DNA of 64,000 bases from JBBRVW01 sp038246545 (GCA_038246545.1 JBBRVW010000009.1:1-64000); one strand, 5' to 3'; positions 35,141 through 44,331 are shown, counted from the stretch's first letter. Notes: generated from the letters alone by a model not told the origin. Numbers and translations are program-made.

Positions 35141-36706
35141 ATGCGGCCAGCGCGACCCGGCCTCGTCGCCCTGTTCGGAGTGCTCCTGCCCGTGGCCCTG
35201 GTCGTCGGGTGCTCGTCGTCCGACGGTGGTCCCGGCCCACGCGCGACCGGCTCGTCGTCGATGTCCGGCAGCACCACCCCGGGCGGACCGGCCGGGGTGA
35301 CCGACCCGCCCGAGCCGCGACTGGCCGGGTTCTACGGCCAGCGGCTGGCCTGGCACGACTGCAGCGGCGGCGTCCAGTGCGCCCGGTTGACGGTGCCGGT
35401 CGACTACACCGAACCCGACGGCGCCACCCTGCGCATCGCCGTGGACCGGAAGCCTTCGTCGGGCACCCACCGCGGCTCGCTGGTGTTCAACCCCGGCGGT
35501 CCTGGCGTGGCCGGCCTGCCCTTCATCCGGTCGGCCTCCTCGGTGGCGAGCGCCGCTGTCCGCGAGCACTCCGACGTGGTCGGCTTCGACCCGCGCGGCA
35601 TCGGCGCGAGCCGCGCGCTGCAGTGCCTGACCGACCGGCAGCTCGACGCCTTCCTCGCCCAGGACGGCTCCCCCGACTCGCCCGCGGAGGAGACCGAGCT
35701 GCAGCGCCAGGGTGAGCTGCTCGCCGCCGGCTGCCTGCGCGACGACCCGTCACTGGCGGCCCACATGGGAACGCGCGATGTGGCCCGCGACCTGGACGTG
35801 CTGCGGGCGGCGCTCGGCGACGCCCGGCTCACCTACCTCGGTAAGAGCTACGGCACCTACCTCGGTGCGCTCTACGCCGGCCTGTTCCCGAACCGGGTCG
35901 GTCGGCTCGTCCTCGACGGGCCGCTCGACCCGAGCGCCACCAACCTCGACAACGCCCGCGTCCAGGCCGCGGGGTTCCAACGCGCTCTCGAGTCGTTTCT
36001 CGACGACTGCCTGCGCAGGTCGTCGTGCCCGTTGCGAGGCGGGCGTGCTCAGGCCGAGTCTCAGCTGAGGTCGATGCTCGAGGCGACCGATGCCCACCCG
36101 CTGAAGGCCGCCGGCAGCCGGGTGGCGACCCAGGCACTCGCGACCTACGGCGTCGCGATCGGGCTCTACGACACCGGCTATTGGCAGTTCCTCCGGCAGG
36201 CCATCGGTGAGGCCCTCGACGGCGACGGCGACTCGCTGCTCGCGCTCGCCGACTTCTACAACGACCGTGGTCCGGGTGGTCACTACACGACCAACACGAG
36301 CGAGGCGATCTACGCCGTCAACTGCCTCGACCGCCCGGAGCGCTCGACGCTCGCGACCTTCCGTGCCGATGCGGCGGACGCCGCGCGGATCTCGCCGATC
36401 TTCGGCCCGTACATCGTGTGGTCCAACCTGCCGTGCGCCACCTGGCCGGTCCCGGCGGAGGGCGACCCCGAGCCGGTGGAGGCGGTCGGGTCGGCGCCGA
36501 TCCTGGTCGTGGGCACCACCCGTGACCCGGCCACGCCGTACGAGTCGGCCCAGGCGCTGGCCCGGCAGCTGGACGCCGGGCACCTGCTGACCTACGACGG
36601 CGACGGCCACACGGCGTACCGCACCGGCAGCGGGTGCGTGGACAAGGCCGTCGACGCCTACATCCTCGCCGGCGCCGTGCCCGCCGACGGCGCCCGGTGC
36701 GGCTGA
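35141..36706 (+). CDS. Secreted lipoprotein alpha/beta hydrolase, tripeptidyl aminopeptidase (TAP) family
   Basis: 521 aa. ATG 35141 has GGAGGG 6 nt upstream. The signal peptide ends in lipobox LVVGC (Cys24), predicting a lipid-anchored surface enzyme, followed by a Ser/Gly-rich linker. Alpha/beta hydrolase fold: oxyanion NPGGPGVAG, nucleophile Ser236 in GKSYGTYLG, acid Asp in VGTTRDPATPY and His in YDGDGHTAYR. Cys residues in the lid (CLDRP, CPLRG, LPCATW) match the SlpD/SlpE/TAP group of Streptomyces, which cleave tri- or dipeptides from N-termini. Substrate specificity is inferred only from family. Confidence 0.92.
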   Translation: MRPARPGLVALFGVLLPVALVVGCSSSDGGPGPRATGSSSMSGSTTPGGPAGVTDPPEPRLAGFYGQRLAWHDCSGGVQCARLTVPVDYTEPDGATLRIAVDRKPSSGTHRGSLVFNPGGPGVAGLPFIRSASSVASAAVREHSDVVGFDPRGIGASRALQCLTDRQLDAFLAQDGSPDSPAEETELQRQGELLAAGCLRDDPSLAAHMGTRDVARDLDVLRAALGDARLTYLGKSYGTYLGALYAGLFPNRVGRLVLDGPLDPSATNLDNARVQAAGFQRALESFLDDCLRRSSCPLRGGRAQAESQLRSMLEATDAHPLKAAGSRVATQALATYGVAIGLYDTGYWQFLRQAIGEALDGDGDSLLALADFYNDRGPGGHYTTNTSEAIYAVNCLDRPERSTLATFRADAADAARISPIFGPYIVWSNLPCATWPVPAEGDPEPVEAVGSAPILVVGTTRDPATPYESAQALARQLDAGHLLTYDGDGHTAYRTGSGCVDKAVDAYILAGAVPADGARCG

Positions 36707-36740
36707 GCAGGGCCCGGGTGAGCCTGTAGACTTCCCGGCC

Positions 36741-36762
36741 GTGCCAGGGCGCGCCCGGGCAC
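36741..36762 (+). terminator. Inverted repeat between the peptidase gene and tRNA-Thr
   Basis: GTGCCAGGGC and GCCCGGGCAC (36741-36750 and 36753-36762) pair with one mismatch, 2 nt before the mature tRNA 5' end. Either a terminator for the hydrolase gene or a structured 5' leader of the pre-tRNA. Confidence 0.4.
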
Positions 36763-36764
36763 CC

Positions 36765-36837
36765 GCCGCCTTAGCTCAGTCGGTAGAGCGTCTCACTCGT
36801 AATGAGAAGGTCATCGGTTCGATTCCGATAGGCGGCT
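36765..36837 (+). tRNA. tRNA-Thr (anticodon CGT)
   Basis: 73 nt cloverleaf. Acceptor GCCGCCT 36765-36771 pairs with AGGCGGC 36830-36836, discriminator T. Anticodon stem TCTCA/TGAGA surrounds loop CTCGTAA, with CGT at 36798-36800, reading ACG. The T-arm contains GGTTCGATTCC. The 3' CCA is not encoded (TCCG follows). A TAGACT -10-like hexamer lies at 36727-36732. Confidence 0.97.
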
Positions 36838-36913
36838 CCGCGACCAGGCCCCTCACCTGGTGCTCTCCGGGTCGGAGGCCATGTCCGTCCGGCGTCGTCG
36901 AGCTGCTCGGGCT

Positions 36914-36930
36914 TCTCAGCGTGGTCTCAG
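36914..36930 (+). promoter_or_regulatory. Candidate response-regulator site: TCTCAG direct repeat
   Basis: TCTCAG at 36914-36919 and again at 36925-36930, 11 bp start to start (one helical turn), 64 nt before the secreted-protein gene at 36994. The arrangement is that bound by OmpR-type dimers. A matching TCTCAT pair is found before the lipoprotein operon at 46375-46391. Confidence 0.5.
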
Positions 36931-36993
36931 CATCGGTGCACGAGTGTCGCTCTTGCCAGGTCGGAAGTGCCGACCGGCAGAAGGGCGACACTG

Positions 36994-37338
36994 ATGAACC
37001 GCAAGCGTACGACCGGTCTTGCCGCCGGAGTCCTGCTCACGCTCACCGCCGTCGGCGGCGGCGTCGCCGCCGCGTCCGACGGGGGGAGCAGCGCCGCCAC
37101 GTCGCCGGCGACGTCGACGGAGAGCGCTGCTGATGGTGCCAACCAGGGGCCGGACGTCGATCCCGTCGAGGCGGGCCACCAGGACGCTCCGGGCGCGGAC
37201 GACGCCGCCGAGACCGCCACGACCGAGGAGAGCGTCGCGGACGACGGCCCGAACCAGGGTCCCGACGTCCATCCCGACGAGCCGGGCCACCAGGACGCCT
37301 CGGACACCGGCGACCCGACCGAGACTGCCGGCGAGTAG
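36994..37338 (+). CDS. Small secreted acidic protein with duplicated NQGPDV..GHQDA motif
   Basis: 114 aa. ATG 36994 has AAGGG about 8 nt upstream. A signal peptide (NRKRTTGLAAGVLLTLTAVGGGVAAAS) is followed by an acidic, disordered mature chain of about 85 aa. It contains two copies of an 18-residue unit, DGANQGPDVDPVEAGHQDA and DGPNQGPDVHPDEPGHQDA. The paired His and many Asp/Glu suggest metal or cation binding, but this is only inference. It lies upstream of the kinase gene on the same strand (107-nt gap) and downstream of a TCTCAG direct repeat, so it is likely an output or sensor accessory of the adjacent two-component genes. Family unnamed as far as I can tell. Confidence 0.8.
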   Translation: MNRKRTTGLAAGVLLTLTAVGGGVAAASDGGSSAATSPATSTESAADGANQGPDVDPVEAGHQDAPGADDAAETATTEESVADDGPNQGPDVHPDEPGHQDASDTGDPTETAGE

Positions 37339-37445
37339 CAGCCGGACGTGGTGACGGCGGTGCCGGCACAACGTGCGCCGGCAGCCGCCGTCGTCACCCG
37401 GGGATCCCGGGGGGTCCACCGGTGGGACCTCCCTAGGCACGCGGG

Positions 37446-38864
37446 ATGAACCACCCAGCGGGAACCGGCGCCGGGCCCGGTCCGCGGCGGTCCCACTGGC
37501 TCAGCCGGCGCGCGGGAGTGCGCGCCCGCCTGACCGTCGTCGCTGCGGTGGTCGCTGCGGTCACCGTCGTGGTCGCCGGCTTCGTCCTGGTGCTGCTGCT
37601 GGGCCGATCTCTCGACGCCGCGGCGGACACCGCCGCGACCCAACGGACGCACGAGGTGGCCGGGATCCTTGCCCGGCAGGGCCCGGCGGGAGTCCAGCGT
37701 GTCCTGGCCGGGGCGGCCGCGGGAGAGAGCGCCATCACGCAGGTCGTCGGATCCGGCGGCCGGGTGCTGGCGAGCTCGCCGCAGATAGCCGGTGAAGGTC
37801 CCTTGGCCGATCTCCGCGCAGCTGCCGGAGAGACCCGGCGCGAACGAGTGGACACCCTCCCGGTGGGCGACGGGACCGGGTACCTCGTCGTGAGCATGGG
37901 CGTCGGCGTCGACGGCGGCGTCGACCAGGTGGTCGTGGCCCAGTCGCTGACGGCAACGACGAGCAGCGTCCGCTCCGTGGTGAGTCTCCTTCTCGTCGGG
38001 CTTCCTTTGCTCGCTCTTGCCGCCGGGCTCGCCGCCTACGTCTTCGTCGGCCGGGCGCTGCGCCCGGTGGAGGCGATGCGCCGTCAGGTCTCCGAGATCA
38101 CGGCAACCGATCTCGCGATGCGGGTGCAGGTTCCCGTTGCCGGTGACGAGGTCCATCACCTGGCGAGGACGATGAACGAGATGCTTGCCCGGCTCCAGGC
38201 CGCCCAGGAAGGGCAACGCCGGTTCGTGGCTGATGCCAGTCACGAGCTGCGCAGCCCGCTGGCCACGGTGAAGGCCAACTTGCAGCTCACCGGCGCTCGG
38301 CCGGACCCGGACACCTGGCCGGAGGCGCGGGCCACGATGCTCGACGAGACCGAGAGGCTGGAGCGGATCGTCTCCGACCTGCTTCTGCTGGCCAGTGCCG
38401 ACGATGGCAGCTCGGACGGGCCGTGGGAGGATGTCGACCTGGAAGAGCTGGTGTTCGAGGAGGTCGAGCACCTGCGCCGAAGCACCGCCCTGGACGTCAG
38501 GGCGACGGTGGCACCGGTCCGTTGCAGGGGCAACCGGCACCAGCTCTCGCAGATCCTGCGCAACGTGGCGGACAACGCCGGCGGTCACGCCCGCACGCGA
38601 GTCGACATCTCCCTCTCCCGGGCCGCAGACGTCGCCGTGCTCGACGTCTCGGACGACGGGCCGGGCATCGCCGCCCAGGATCGTGCTCGGGTGTTCGAGC
38701 GCTTCGAGCGGCTCGACGCCGGCCGCGGTCGCGACTCAGGTGGCGCCGGTCTGGGTCTGGCGATCGTCCGGGACCTCGTCCGCGCCCACAGTGGGAACGT
38801 CGAGCTGGGGGAGTCGTCGTCGGGTGGGGCCAGGTTCCGCGTCACGCTGCCCGCCCAGCCCTGA
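37446..38864 (+). CDS. Sensor histidine kinase (EnvZ/CutS type)
   Basis: 472 aa. Two membrane helices (about 28-53 and 178-202) enclose a periplasmic sensor of about 125 aa without recognised fold. HAMP is at about 203-255 (GRALRPVEAMRRQVSEI). HisKA has DASHELRSPLATVKANL with His266. HATPase boxes are NVADNAGGHA (N), DVSDDGPGIA (G1), FERFERL (F) and GGAGLGLAIVRDLV (G2). It faces RR1 (38898-39584) convergently, the stops being 33 bp apart. RR1 lacks a kinase after it in its own operon, so this kinase is the natural partner of RR1 (inference). Confidence 0.93.
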   Translation: MNHPAGTGAGPGPRRSHWLSRRAGVRARLTVVAAVVAAVTVVVAGFVLVLLLGRSLDAAADTAATQRTHEVAGILARQGPAGVQRVLAGAAAGESAITQVVGSGGRVLASSPQIAGEGPLADLRAAAGETRRERVDTLPVGDGTGYLVVSMGVGVDGGVDQVVVAQSLTATTSSVRSVVSLLLVGLPLLALAAGLAAYVFVGRALRPVEAMRRQVSEITATDLAMRVQVPVAGDEVHHLARTMNEMLARLQAAQEGQRRFVADASHELRSPLATVKANLQLTGARPDPDTWPEARATMLDETERLERIVSDLLLLASADDGSSDGPWEDVDLEELVFEEVEHLRRSTALDVRATVAPVRCRGNRHQLSQILRNVADNAGGHARTRVDISLSRAADVAVLDVSDDGPGIAAQDRARVFERFERLDAGRGRDSGGAGLGLAIVRDLVRAHSGNVELGESSSGGARFRVTLPAQP

Positions 38865-38897
38865 CGTGTCGCTCGGTCGGTGCGCGCCGGTGATCGA

Positions 38898-39584
38898 TCA
38901 GGCATTGGTCACGAGGTCGTCGGACAGGCGGTAGCCGGCTCCACGGACGGTCTGGATCGACTGCCGCCCGAAGGGCAGGTCGATCTTGCGCCTGAGGTAG
39001 CGGACGTACACCTCGACGATGTTGGGCTCACCCTCGTAGTTGGCGTCCCACACGTTGGCCATGATCGCGGACTTGGACACCACCTCTCCGCTGTGCCGCA
39101 CGAGGTACTCGAGGACAGCGAACTCCCGGGACGTCAGGTTGATCGAGGTGTCGCCCCTGCGGACCCGGCGGCGCGCCGGGTCGAGCGAGAGGTCCCCGGC
39201 GCGCAGCACCACCGGCCGCGCCGGTGCGCCCCGCCGGATCAGGGCCCGGAGATGTGCCACGAGGACGACGAAGTCGAACGGCTTGGTCAGGTAGTCGTCG
39301 GCACCGATGTCCAACGCCGCGGCCTGGCTGCGCGACCCGTGCCGGGCGGTGAGCACCAGCACGGGAGTCCATACGCCGCGCTCACGCAGCAGCTCGAGGA
39401 CCCTGTGCCCGTCGATGGTGGGCAGCATCAGGTCCAGGACGATCGCGTCGTAGGGGCTCTCGGTCGCCGCCCACACCCCGTCGCCCCCGTCGTGCACGAG
39501 ATCGACCGTGAACCCCGCGTCGTTGAGGCCACGCCGGATCGTGCGAGCAAGAGGCAGCTCGTCCTCCACGACCAGGACCTTCAT
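38898..39584 (-). CDS. OmpR-family response regulator (RR1)
   Basis: 228 aa. Receiver: ED pocket E7/D8, phosphoacceptor D51 in IVLDLMLP, Thr in LTARHG, Lys in DYLTKPF. The winged-helix Trans_reg_C domain (about 130-225) has LTSREFAVLEYLVRHSGEVVSKSAIMANVW and the VRYLRRKID and TVRGAGYRL motifs. ATG 39584 lies 10 bp after the stop of HK2, so it is the last gene of the long - strand operon. Its DNA-binding half could read the TCTCA repeats flanking this block. Confidence 0.94.
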   Translation of the reverse strand: MKVLVVEDELPLARTIRRGLNDAGFTVDLVHDGGDGVWAATESPYDAIVLDLMLPTIDGHRVLELLRERGVWTPVLVLTARHGSRSQAAALDIGADDYLTKPFDFVVLVAHLRALIRRGAPARPVVLRAGDLSLDPARRRVRRGDTSINLTSREFAVLEYLVRHSGEVVSKSAIMANVWDANYEGEPNIVEVYVRYLRRKIDLPFGRQSIQTVRGAGYRLSDDLVTNA

Positions 39585-39594
39585 CGGTGCCCGT

Positions 39595-40977
39595 TCATTC
39601 GACCGGGCCCGTGGTGCACGGCAGGAGGACGCGGAAGGTGGTACGCCCGGCCGACGGGTCGACCAGGGTGACCTCGCCGCCGGCGTCGCGCGCGGTCTCC
39701 CGGGCCAGCCACAGGCCGAGCCCGCCGGCGATGCTGGCGTCGCGCCCGCTGACCCATGCGTCGAAGATGTGCGGGGCCAGCGCGGACGCCACCCCGTCTC
39801 CGGAGTTCGTCACGTCGACCGTGATCCGGGTGCCGGAATCCTGCATCGCGACCGTGATGCCGACCCGGCCGCCGGTGGGGGTGTGGCGGATGGCGTTGTC
39901 GACGATCGGCTCGACGACGTCGCCGATCCCCGGAGAGGCGACGTCGCCGTCCAGACCTGCCGGCAGGGCCAAGGTGAGGGTCACCCCGGACAGGGTCGCC
40001 TGGCGGGACCACCTCGTGGTCGCCGCCTCGAGCACGGGATGGACCGGACCCGCGCTTGCGCGGGAACGCGGGCGGGTGCGGGCCAGCATCCGGTCGACGA
40101 CGAGGGCCAGCTGATCGGCGTCTGCGACGATGCGCCGCAGCGCCGCCAGGTGCTCGCTCGAGTCGGTCTCCCGCAGGGCCAGCTCGGCTTCGGCGCGCAG
40201 GGTGGCGACGGGGGTGCGCAGCCGGTGCCCGGCGTCGGCGGCGAAGGCGAGCTCCCTGCTGTGGCCCTGGTGCAGTCGGTGCAGCATCCGGTTGAGTGCG
40301 CCGACCAGGCGCGCGAGCTCGGCGTCGTGAACGGGGACGGGGAGGCCGTCCTCCAGGTCGCCCGGCCTGATGCTCTCGGCGCCCTCGGTCAGCCTGGTGA
40401 CGGTGCGCAGTGCGCGACCCGCGAGCACCCAGGCCAGCGCCGCGATCGCGAGGACGACCGAGACGAGACCGACGAGCAGCAGAGCGAGCAGGTCCGAGCG
40501 CGCGGCCGTGAACCCTTCGCCGTCCACGGCCACCACCAGGGCGCCTGTTCCGGCCGGCGACCTTCCGCTCGCTGACAGCCGGAGGGGTACGCCGAGGGCC
40601 ACGAGGTCGATGTCGGGTTGCTGCAACGACAGCGACCGGCGGGTGCCGCCCGTGCCACCGGCCCGCACCTCGTGCAGCGGAACGAGGGGCGGGACCCCGG
40701 TCAGGGCCGGGCTGCTGGCGAGGACCTGACCGTCCGGGCCCACGACCTGGACCAGGTCGGTGCGCAGGCTGCCACGGTCGGGGCGCAGGGAGCCGTCCGG
40801 GCGGACCTGGTCCCGCACGAGGTCGAGCCTGGTCCGCAGCGCCGTGCGCACCGCTGCGTCCTCGACCTGGTGCAGCCGGATGGTCGCGATCGCGCCGAAC
40901 AGTGTGGCGAAGACGAGGCCGACCGCGACCGCGCCGAGGACGAGGCGGCCACGCAGCGAGCCGGGCCAGCCCCTCAC
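39595..40977 (-). CDS. Sensor histidine kinase (HK2)
   Basis: 460 aa, GTG 40977 overlapping RR2 by 4 bases. N-terminal helix (LVLGAVAVGLVFATLFGAIATI), periplasmic sensor about 30-160, second helix LLALLLVGLVSVVLAIAALAWVLA, then HAMP. HisKA-like motif FAADAGHRLRTPVATLRAEAEL has His251, but Gly stands where Ser/Glu flank the usual SHELRTP. The N box is IVDNAIRHTPTGG and G1 is VTNSGDGVA (the usual Asp-Gly-Pro-Gly is altered). G2 is GGLGLWLARETARDAGG. The degenerate boxes suggest weak or altered ATPase activity. Probable partner of RR2. Confidence 0.92.
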   Translation of the reverse strand: MRGWPGSLRGRLVLGAVAVGLVFATLFGAIATIRLHQVEDAAVRTALRTRLDLVRDQVRPDGSLRPDRGSLRTDLVQVVGPDGQVLASSPALTGVPPLVPLHEVRAGGTGGTRRSLSLQQPDIDLVALGVPLRLSASGRSPAGTGALVVAVDGEGFTAARSDLLALLLVGLVSVVLAIAALAWVLAGRALRTVTRLTEGAESIRPGDLEDGLPVPVHDAELARLVGALNRMLHRLHQGHSRELAFAADAGHRLRTPVATLRAEAELALRETDSSEHLAALRRIVADADQLALVVDRMLARTRPRSRASAGPVHPVLEAATTRWSRQATLSGVTLTLALPAGLDGDVASPGIGDVVEPIVDNAIRHTPTGGRVGITVAMQDSGTRITVDVTNSGDGVASALAPHIFDAWVSGRDASIAGGLGLWLARETARDAGGEVTLVDPSAGRTTFRVLLPCTTGPVE

Positions 40978-41651
40978 GGTGTGGCCGAGAGCCGGTAGCC
41001 GACACCGCGGACCGTGTGGATCAGGTCCGGCGCCCCGGCTGCGGCGAGACGGCTGCGCACGTACCCGACGTACACGTCGACCACGTTGGACGTGCCGTCG
41101 TAGGCGTAGTCCCAGACGTGGTCGAGGATCTCGGTGCGGCGCAGGACGTCGCCTGGTCGGCGCATGAAGTAGTCGAGCAGCGCGAACTCCCGCGGTGAGA
41201 GCTCCACCGGGCGGCCCTGCCAGTGCACGTCGTGCCCGGCTGGGTCGAGCACCAGTTCGCCGGTCACCAGGACGGCGGGGCGTGCGGTCTCGCCGCGACG
41301 CAGCAGCGCCCTCAGCCTGGCGGCCAGCTCACCGAAGGCGAACGGCTTGCCCAGGTAGTCGTCGGCGCCGACGTCCAGGCCGGCGATCCGGTCTCCCACG
41401 CCGGTGCGGGCCGTCAACATCAGCACCGGTGTCCAGACGCGTTCCTGGCGCAGCCATCGGCACCAGTCGAGCCCGGACTCCTCGCCGGGCAGCCCGACGT
41501 CGCAGACCACGGCGTCGTAGGGGGTGCTGGCGATCGCGTGCCGGGCATCGACCGCATCGCCGGCGACGTCGACGGCCCAGCCTTCCTGCTCGAGGCCGCG
41601 GCGCAGCAACCCCGCCATCCGCACGTCGTCCTCGACGACCAACAGCTTCAC
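40974..41651 (-). CDS. OmpR-family response regulator (RR2)
   Basis: 225 aa. GTG 41651 has GGAGGG 6 nt upstream; the frame extends to 41708. Receiver with ED pocket, D51 in VVCDVGLPG, LTARTG and YLGKPF. Trans_reg_C has LSPREFALLDYFMRRPGDVLRRTEILDHVW and VRGVGYRL. It lies 46 bp after the FtsX permease gene and overlaps HK2. The receiver is similar in layout to RR1 but the two are clearly diverged, so this is two systems rather than a fresh duplication. Confidence 0.94.
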   Translation of the reverse strand: MKLLVVEDDVRMAGLLRRGLEQEGWAVDVAGDAVDARHAIASTPYDAVVCDVGLPGEESGLDWCRWLRQERVWTPVLMLTARTGVGDRIAGLDVGADDYLGKPFAFGELAARLRALLRRGETARPAVLVTGELVLDPAGHDVHWQGRPVELSPREFALLDYFMRRPGDVLRRTEILDHVWDYAYDGTSNVVDVYVGYVRSRLAAAGAPDLIHTVRGVGYRLSATP

Positions 41652-41697
41652 GGCGCGCCCTCCGGCCTCGACGCTATCGGTGCCGGAGCCCACTGGG

Positions 41698-44331
41698 TCA
41701 CAGGTCACGCAGCGCGCTGGGGCCGGCCCGGGCGACCAGGCGACCCACGCCCGCGACGACGACGACGGTTACTCCGCACACCAGGGCGAGCAGCACCCCC
41801 AGGTAGGTCCACGGCACGGTGGCCGCGGCCGGCGCCGGGTCGAAGATGCCGTTGAGCACCTTGACCAGCAGGTAAGCGATCACCACTCCGATCGTCGCAC
41901 CGCCCAGCACCCCGGCGGCGACCATCGCCCGGGCCTCCGCGATCAGGAACCGGCCGCGCTGCCGTGCGGTGGCGCCGAGTGCGGCGAGCAGCACCAGCCC
42001 GCGCCGCCGTTCGACGATGCCACCCAGCAGAGCCAGCCCGGAGCAGGCCAGGGCCAGCAGGAGCCCGAAGCCGAGCTCGAGACGGGACAGACCGGTGAGA
42101 TCGGTCGACGCGAGCCCGGACGCGCTGGGGACCGTGGCCCGCCCGGAGGCGATGTCCTGCACCCGCGCGCCGGTGCCGACCAGCGCCGACCGCAGCGAGG
42201 CGGCGGTCCCGGAGGGGTCGCCGCTGGAGACCAGGAACGTGCCGACGGCGTCGGATCCGGTCGCTGACGCCAGGTAGGCGGCGTTGGCCACGATGAAGCT
42301 GTCCTTGGGTGCCGTGGGCCACTCGGTCACCTGCCCCAGGACGTGGAAGCTCACCGGGCGGTAGGTCTGGTCCGAGCCGGTCTGCAGGCGGATCCGGATC
42401 AGGTCGCCGGGGTGGAGCTGGTAGTCGTGCAGCGTCTCCGCGGAGAGCAGGACGCCGTCCGGCGTCGCACCCAGGGCTGCGAGGGTCTTCGTGACGGTGC
42501 TGCCGGGCACGAAGGCGTCCTGCAGGGGGGCCACCCGGGCGAAGGTGTCGGCCCGCACACCGTAGATGTCCTGCAGGTCCGGGCCGACATAGGCGAACCG
42601 GTGCTGGAGCGGCTCGACGGCTCGCACGCCCGACACGCGGCGCAACGCCGTGGCCCCGTCCGGGCCGATGCTCGATCCGGGAGGCTCGACCACGGCGACG
42701 TCGCTGCCCACGGTGAGGGCGACGTCGACCCGGGACTGGGTCTGGTAGGTGGCGGTGAAGATAGCGGTCGAACCGGCCAGGCCGAGTGCCACCGCCAGGC
42801 CAGCAGCACCGCGTGCGATCACCCGGCGCCGCCGGCGGATGGCGGCGGCTTCCAGCTCCGGAGCCGTTCCGGGGCGCTGTCGGGTCCACCGCCCGGTGCG
42901 CCGTCCGGTCGCGAAGGCGGTGAGCCGCCACACCAGAAGTGCCAGGCCGGGCCAGGCCAGCGCCGGGCCTAGCAGTGCCGCGTAGTTCACCTGCGTCGTC
43001 GGCACACCCTCCGGCGCCAGGACGACCTGGTAGCCGCTGCGTGCGGTCGCCGCGAAGGACACCGCGGCTCCGGCGAGCAGGACGACGTCCAGCCCGGCCC
43101 GCAGTGGCCACGGGCTGCCGGTGCGCTGCCCACGTGCGGCCTCGGCCGCGACGCCGGACTCGGCCCGCCCGAGTGCGAGGCGAGTGACCGTGCCGGCCTG
43201 GGTGCCCGCGGCCAGCAGCAGTCCGCCGACGGCCCCGGCGAGGGTCCACCCCAGCGACAAGGAGCTCCCGGCAGGCAGCGCCAGCCTGATCGCGAGCAGT
43301 GCCAGGGGTATCCCGAGCGCAGCGCCGAGCGCCGCGGTGATGGCTGCCTCACCCGCGACCATCCACAGGATCGGCGCCGCGGTCGCTCCGCGCAGCCGCA
43401 GCAGCGCCACCTCCCGGCGTCGCCGCTCCGAGCGCAGCGCGATGACCAGGGCGGCCACGACCGCCGCCAGCGCCAGCCCGGGCAGACCGAGCAGGATGAA
43501 CAGCAGGTCCGCGTACCGGGCGTCCTCGCCGGCGGCGGTCAGGGCAGCGCCCAGGTTGTCGCCCACCAGCGCACCCCCGGCGACCGCGGCCTGCAGGTGG
43601 TTGGCGCGGCCGTGCACGAGCAGGGTCGCGCTGTGGGGGTCGGCCGGCAGGTGGTCGTGCCGGAAGCCGACGTGCAGCTGGCGGACGACGGCGGTAGAGC
43701 CGACCACGCGGGCGAAGACGCTCGGAGGCACCAGCACGACGTTGTCCGGCGGTGCACTCACGCCGGCCCCCGGCGCGAGTCCCACGACCTGGAAGAACGA
43801 GTCGGCGGCGGGCATGTCGACCACGCCGTCGATGGTCAGCGGGGACTTCCCGCTCGCGGTGCGCACGGTGATCTGGTCGCCGGGCGCCGCCGCGAGGTTG
43901 GCGGCAGTCTGCTGGAAGAGCTGAACGCCGGAGGTCGAGCCGAGCAGATGCCGCAGCTCGCCCGGGAAGGCCTTCGCGTAGGTCGGCGGGATCGCCACGA
44001 CGTACGCCGACCCGGTCTGGCGGGTTCCACCGACACCAGTCGACTCCAGGGCCTTCACCTGGGCGAAGGACACCTGCTGGACCGTGCGGAGGTCCTTCAC
44101 CCGGGACACGTCCTTGGTGACCGCGGCCGCGCTGCCCTGCGGGGTGACCTGGACCTGCCAGTCGACCGGTACCGAGGCGGCGGCGCGGGTGGTGAGCGCA
44201 GCCCTGCTCTGGGTGACGAACGAGCCGAGGCTGGCGACGAAGCCCACCGCGACGGCGATGCTGAGAGCGGCGACGAGGAGCTCGAGCGGGCGGCGGCGGA
44301 CGAGTCCGCGCAGCCAGCGGGTGGTCCTCAT
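41698..44331 (-). CDS. ABC transporter permease, large FtsX/MacB-like type with two FtsX domains
   Basis: 877 aa, ATG 44331 overlapping the ATPase gene by 4 bases. N-terminal helix (LELLVAALSIAVAVGFVASLGSF), extracytoplasmic domain about 45-260, FtsX helices 265-365, central helices (420-470), second anchored extracytoplasmic domain about 515-715 and C-terminal FtsX helices 730-865. This duplicated layout belongs to the LolC/E-MacB superfamily, which extracts lipoproteins, peptides or drugs from the membrane rather than transporting across it. It works with the ATPase(s) directly upstream and the lipoprotein at the head of the operon. Substrate unknown. Confidence 0.9.
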   Translation of the reverse strand: MRTTRWLRGLVRRRPLELLVAALSIAVAVGFVASLGSFVTQSRAALTTRAAASVPVDWQVQVTPQGSAAAVTKDVSRVKDLRTVQQVSFAQVKALESTGVGGTRQTGSAYVVAIPPTYAKAFPGELRHLLGSTSGVQLFQQTAANLAAAPGDQITVRTASGKSPLTIDGVVDMPAADSFFQVVGLAPGAGVSAPPDNVVLVPPSVFARVVGSTAVVRQLHVGFRHDHLPADPHSATLLVHGRANHLQAAVAGGALVGDNLGAALTAAGEDARYADLLFILLGLPGLALAAVVAALVIALRSERRRREVALLRLRGATAAPILWMVAGEAAITAALGAALGIPLALLAIRLALPAGSSLSLGWTLAGAVGGLLLAAGTQAGTVTRLALGRAESGVAAEAARGQRTGSPWPLRAGLDVVLLAGAAVSFAATARSGYQVVLAPEGVPTTQVNYAALLGPALAWPGLALLVWRLTAFATGRRTGRWTRQRPGTAPELEAAAIRRRRRVIARGAAGLAVALGLAGSTAIFTATYQTQSRVDVALTVGSDVAVVEPPGSSIGPDGATALRRVSGVRAVEPLQHRFAYVGPDLQDIYGVRADTFARVAPLQDAFVPGSTVTKTLAALGATPDGVLLSAETLHDYQLHPGDLIRIRLQTGSDQTYRPVSFHVLGQVTEWPTAPKDSFIVANAAYLASATGSDAVGTFLVSSGDPSGTAASLRSALVGTGARVQDIASGRATVPSASGLASTDLTGLSRLELGFGLLLALACSGLALLGGIVERRRGLVLLAALGATARQRGRFLIAEARAMVAAGVLGGATIGVVIAYLLVKVLNGIFDPAPAAATVPWTYLGVLLALVCGVTVVVVAGVGRLVARAGPSALRDL

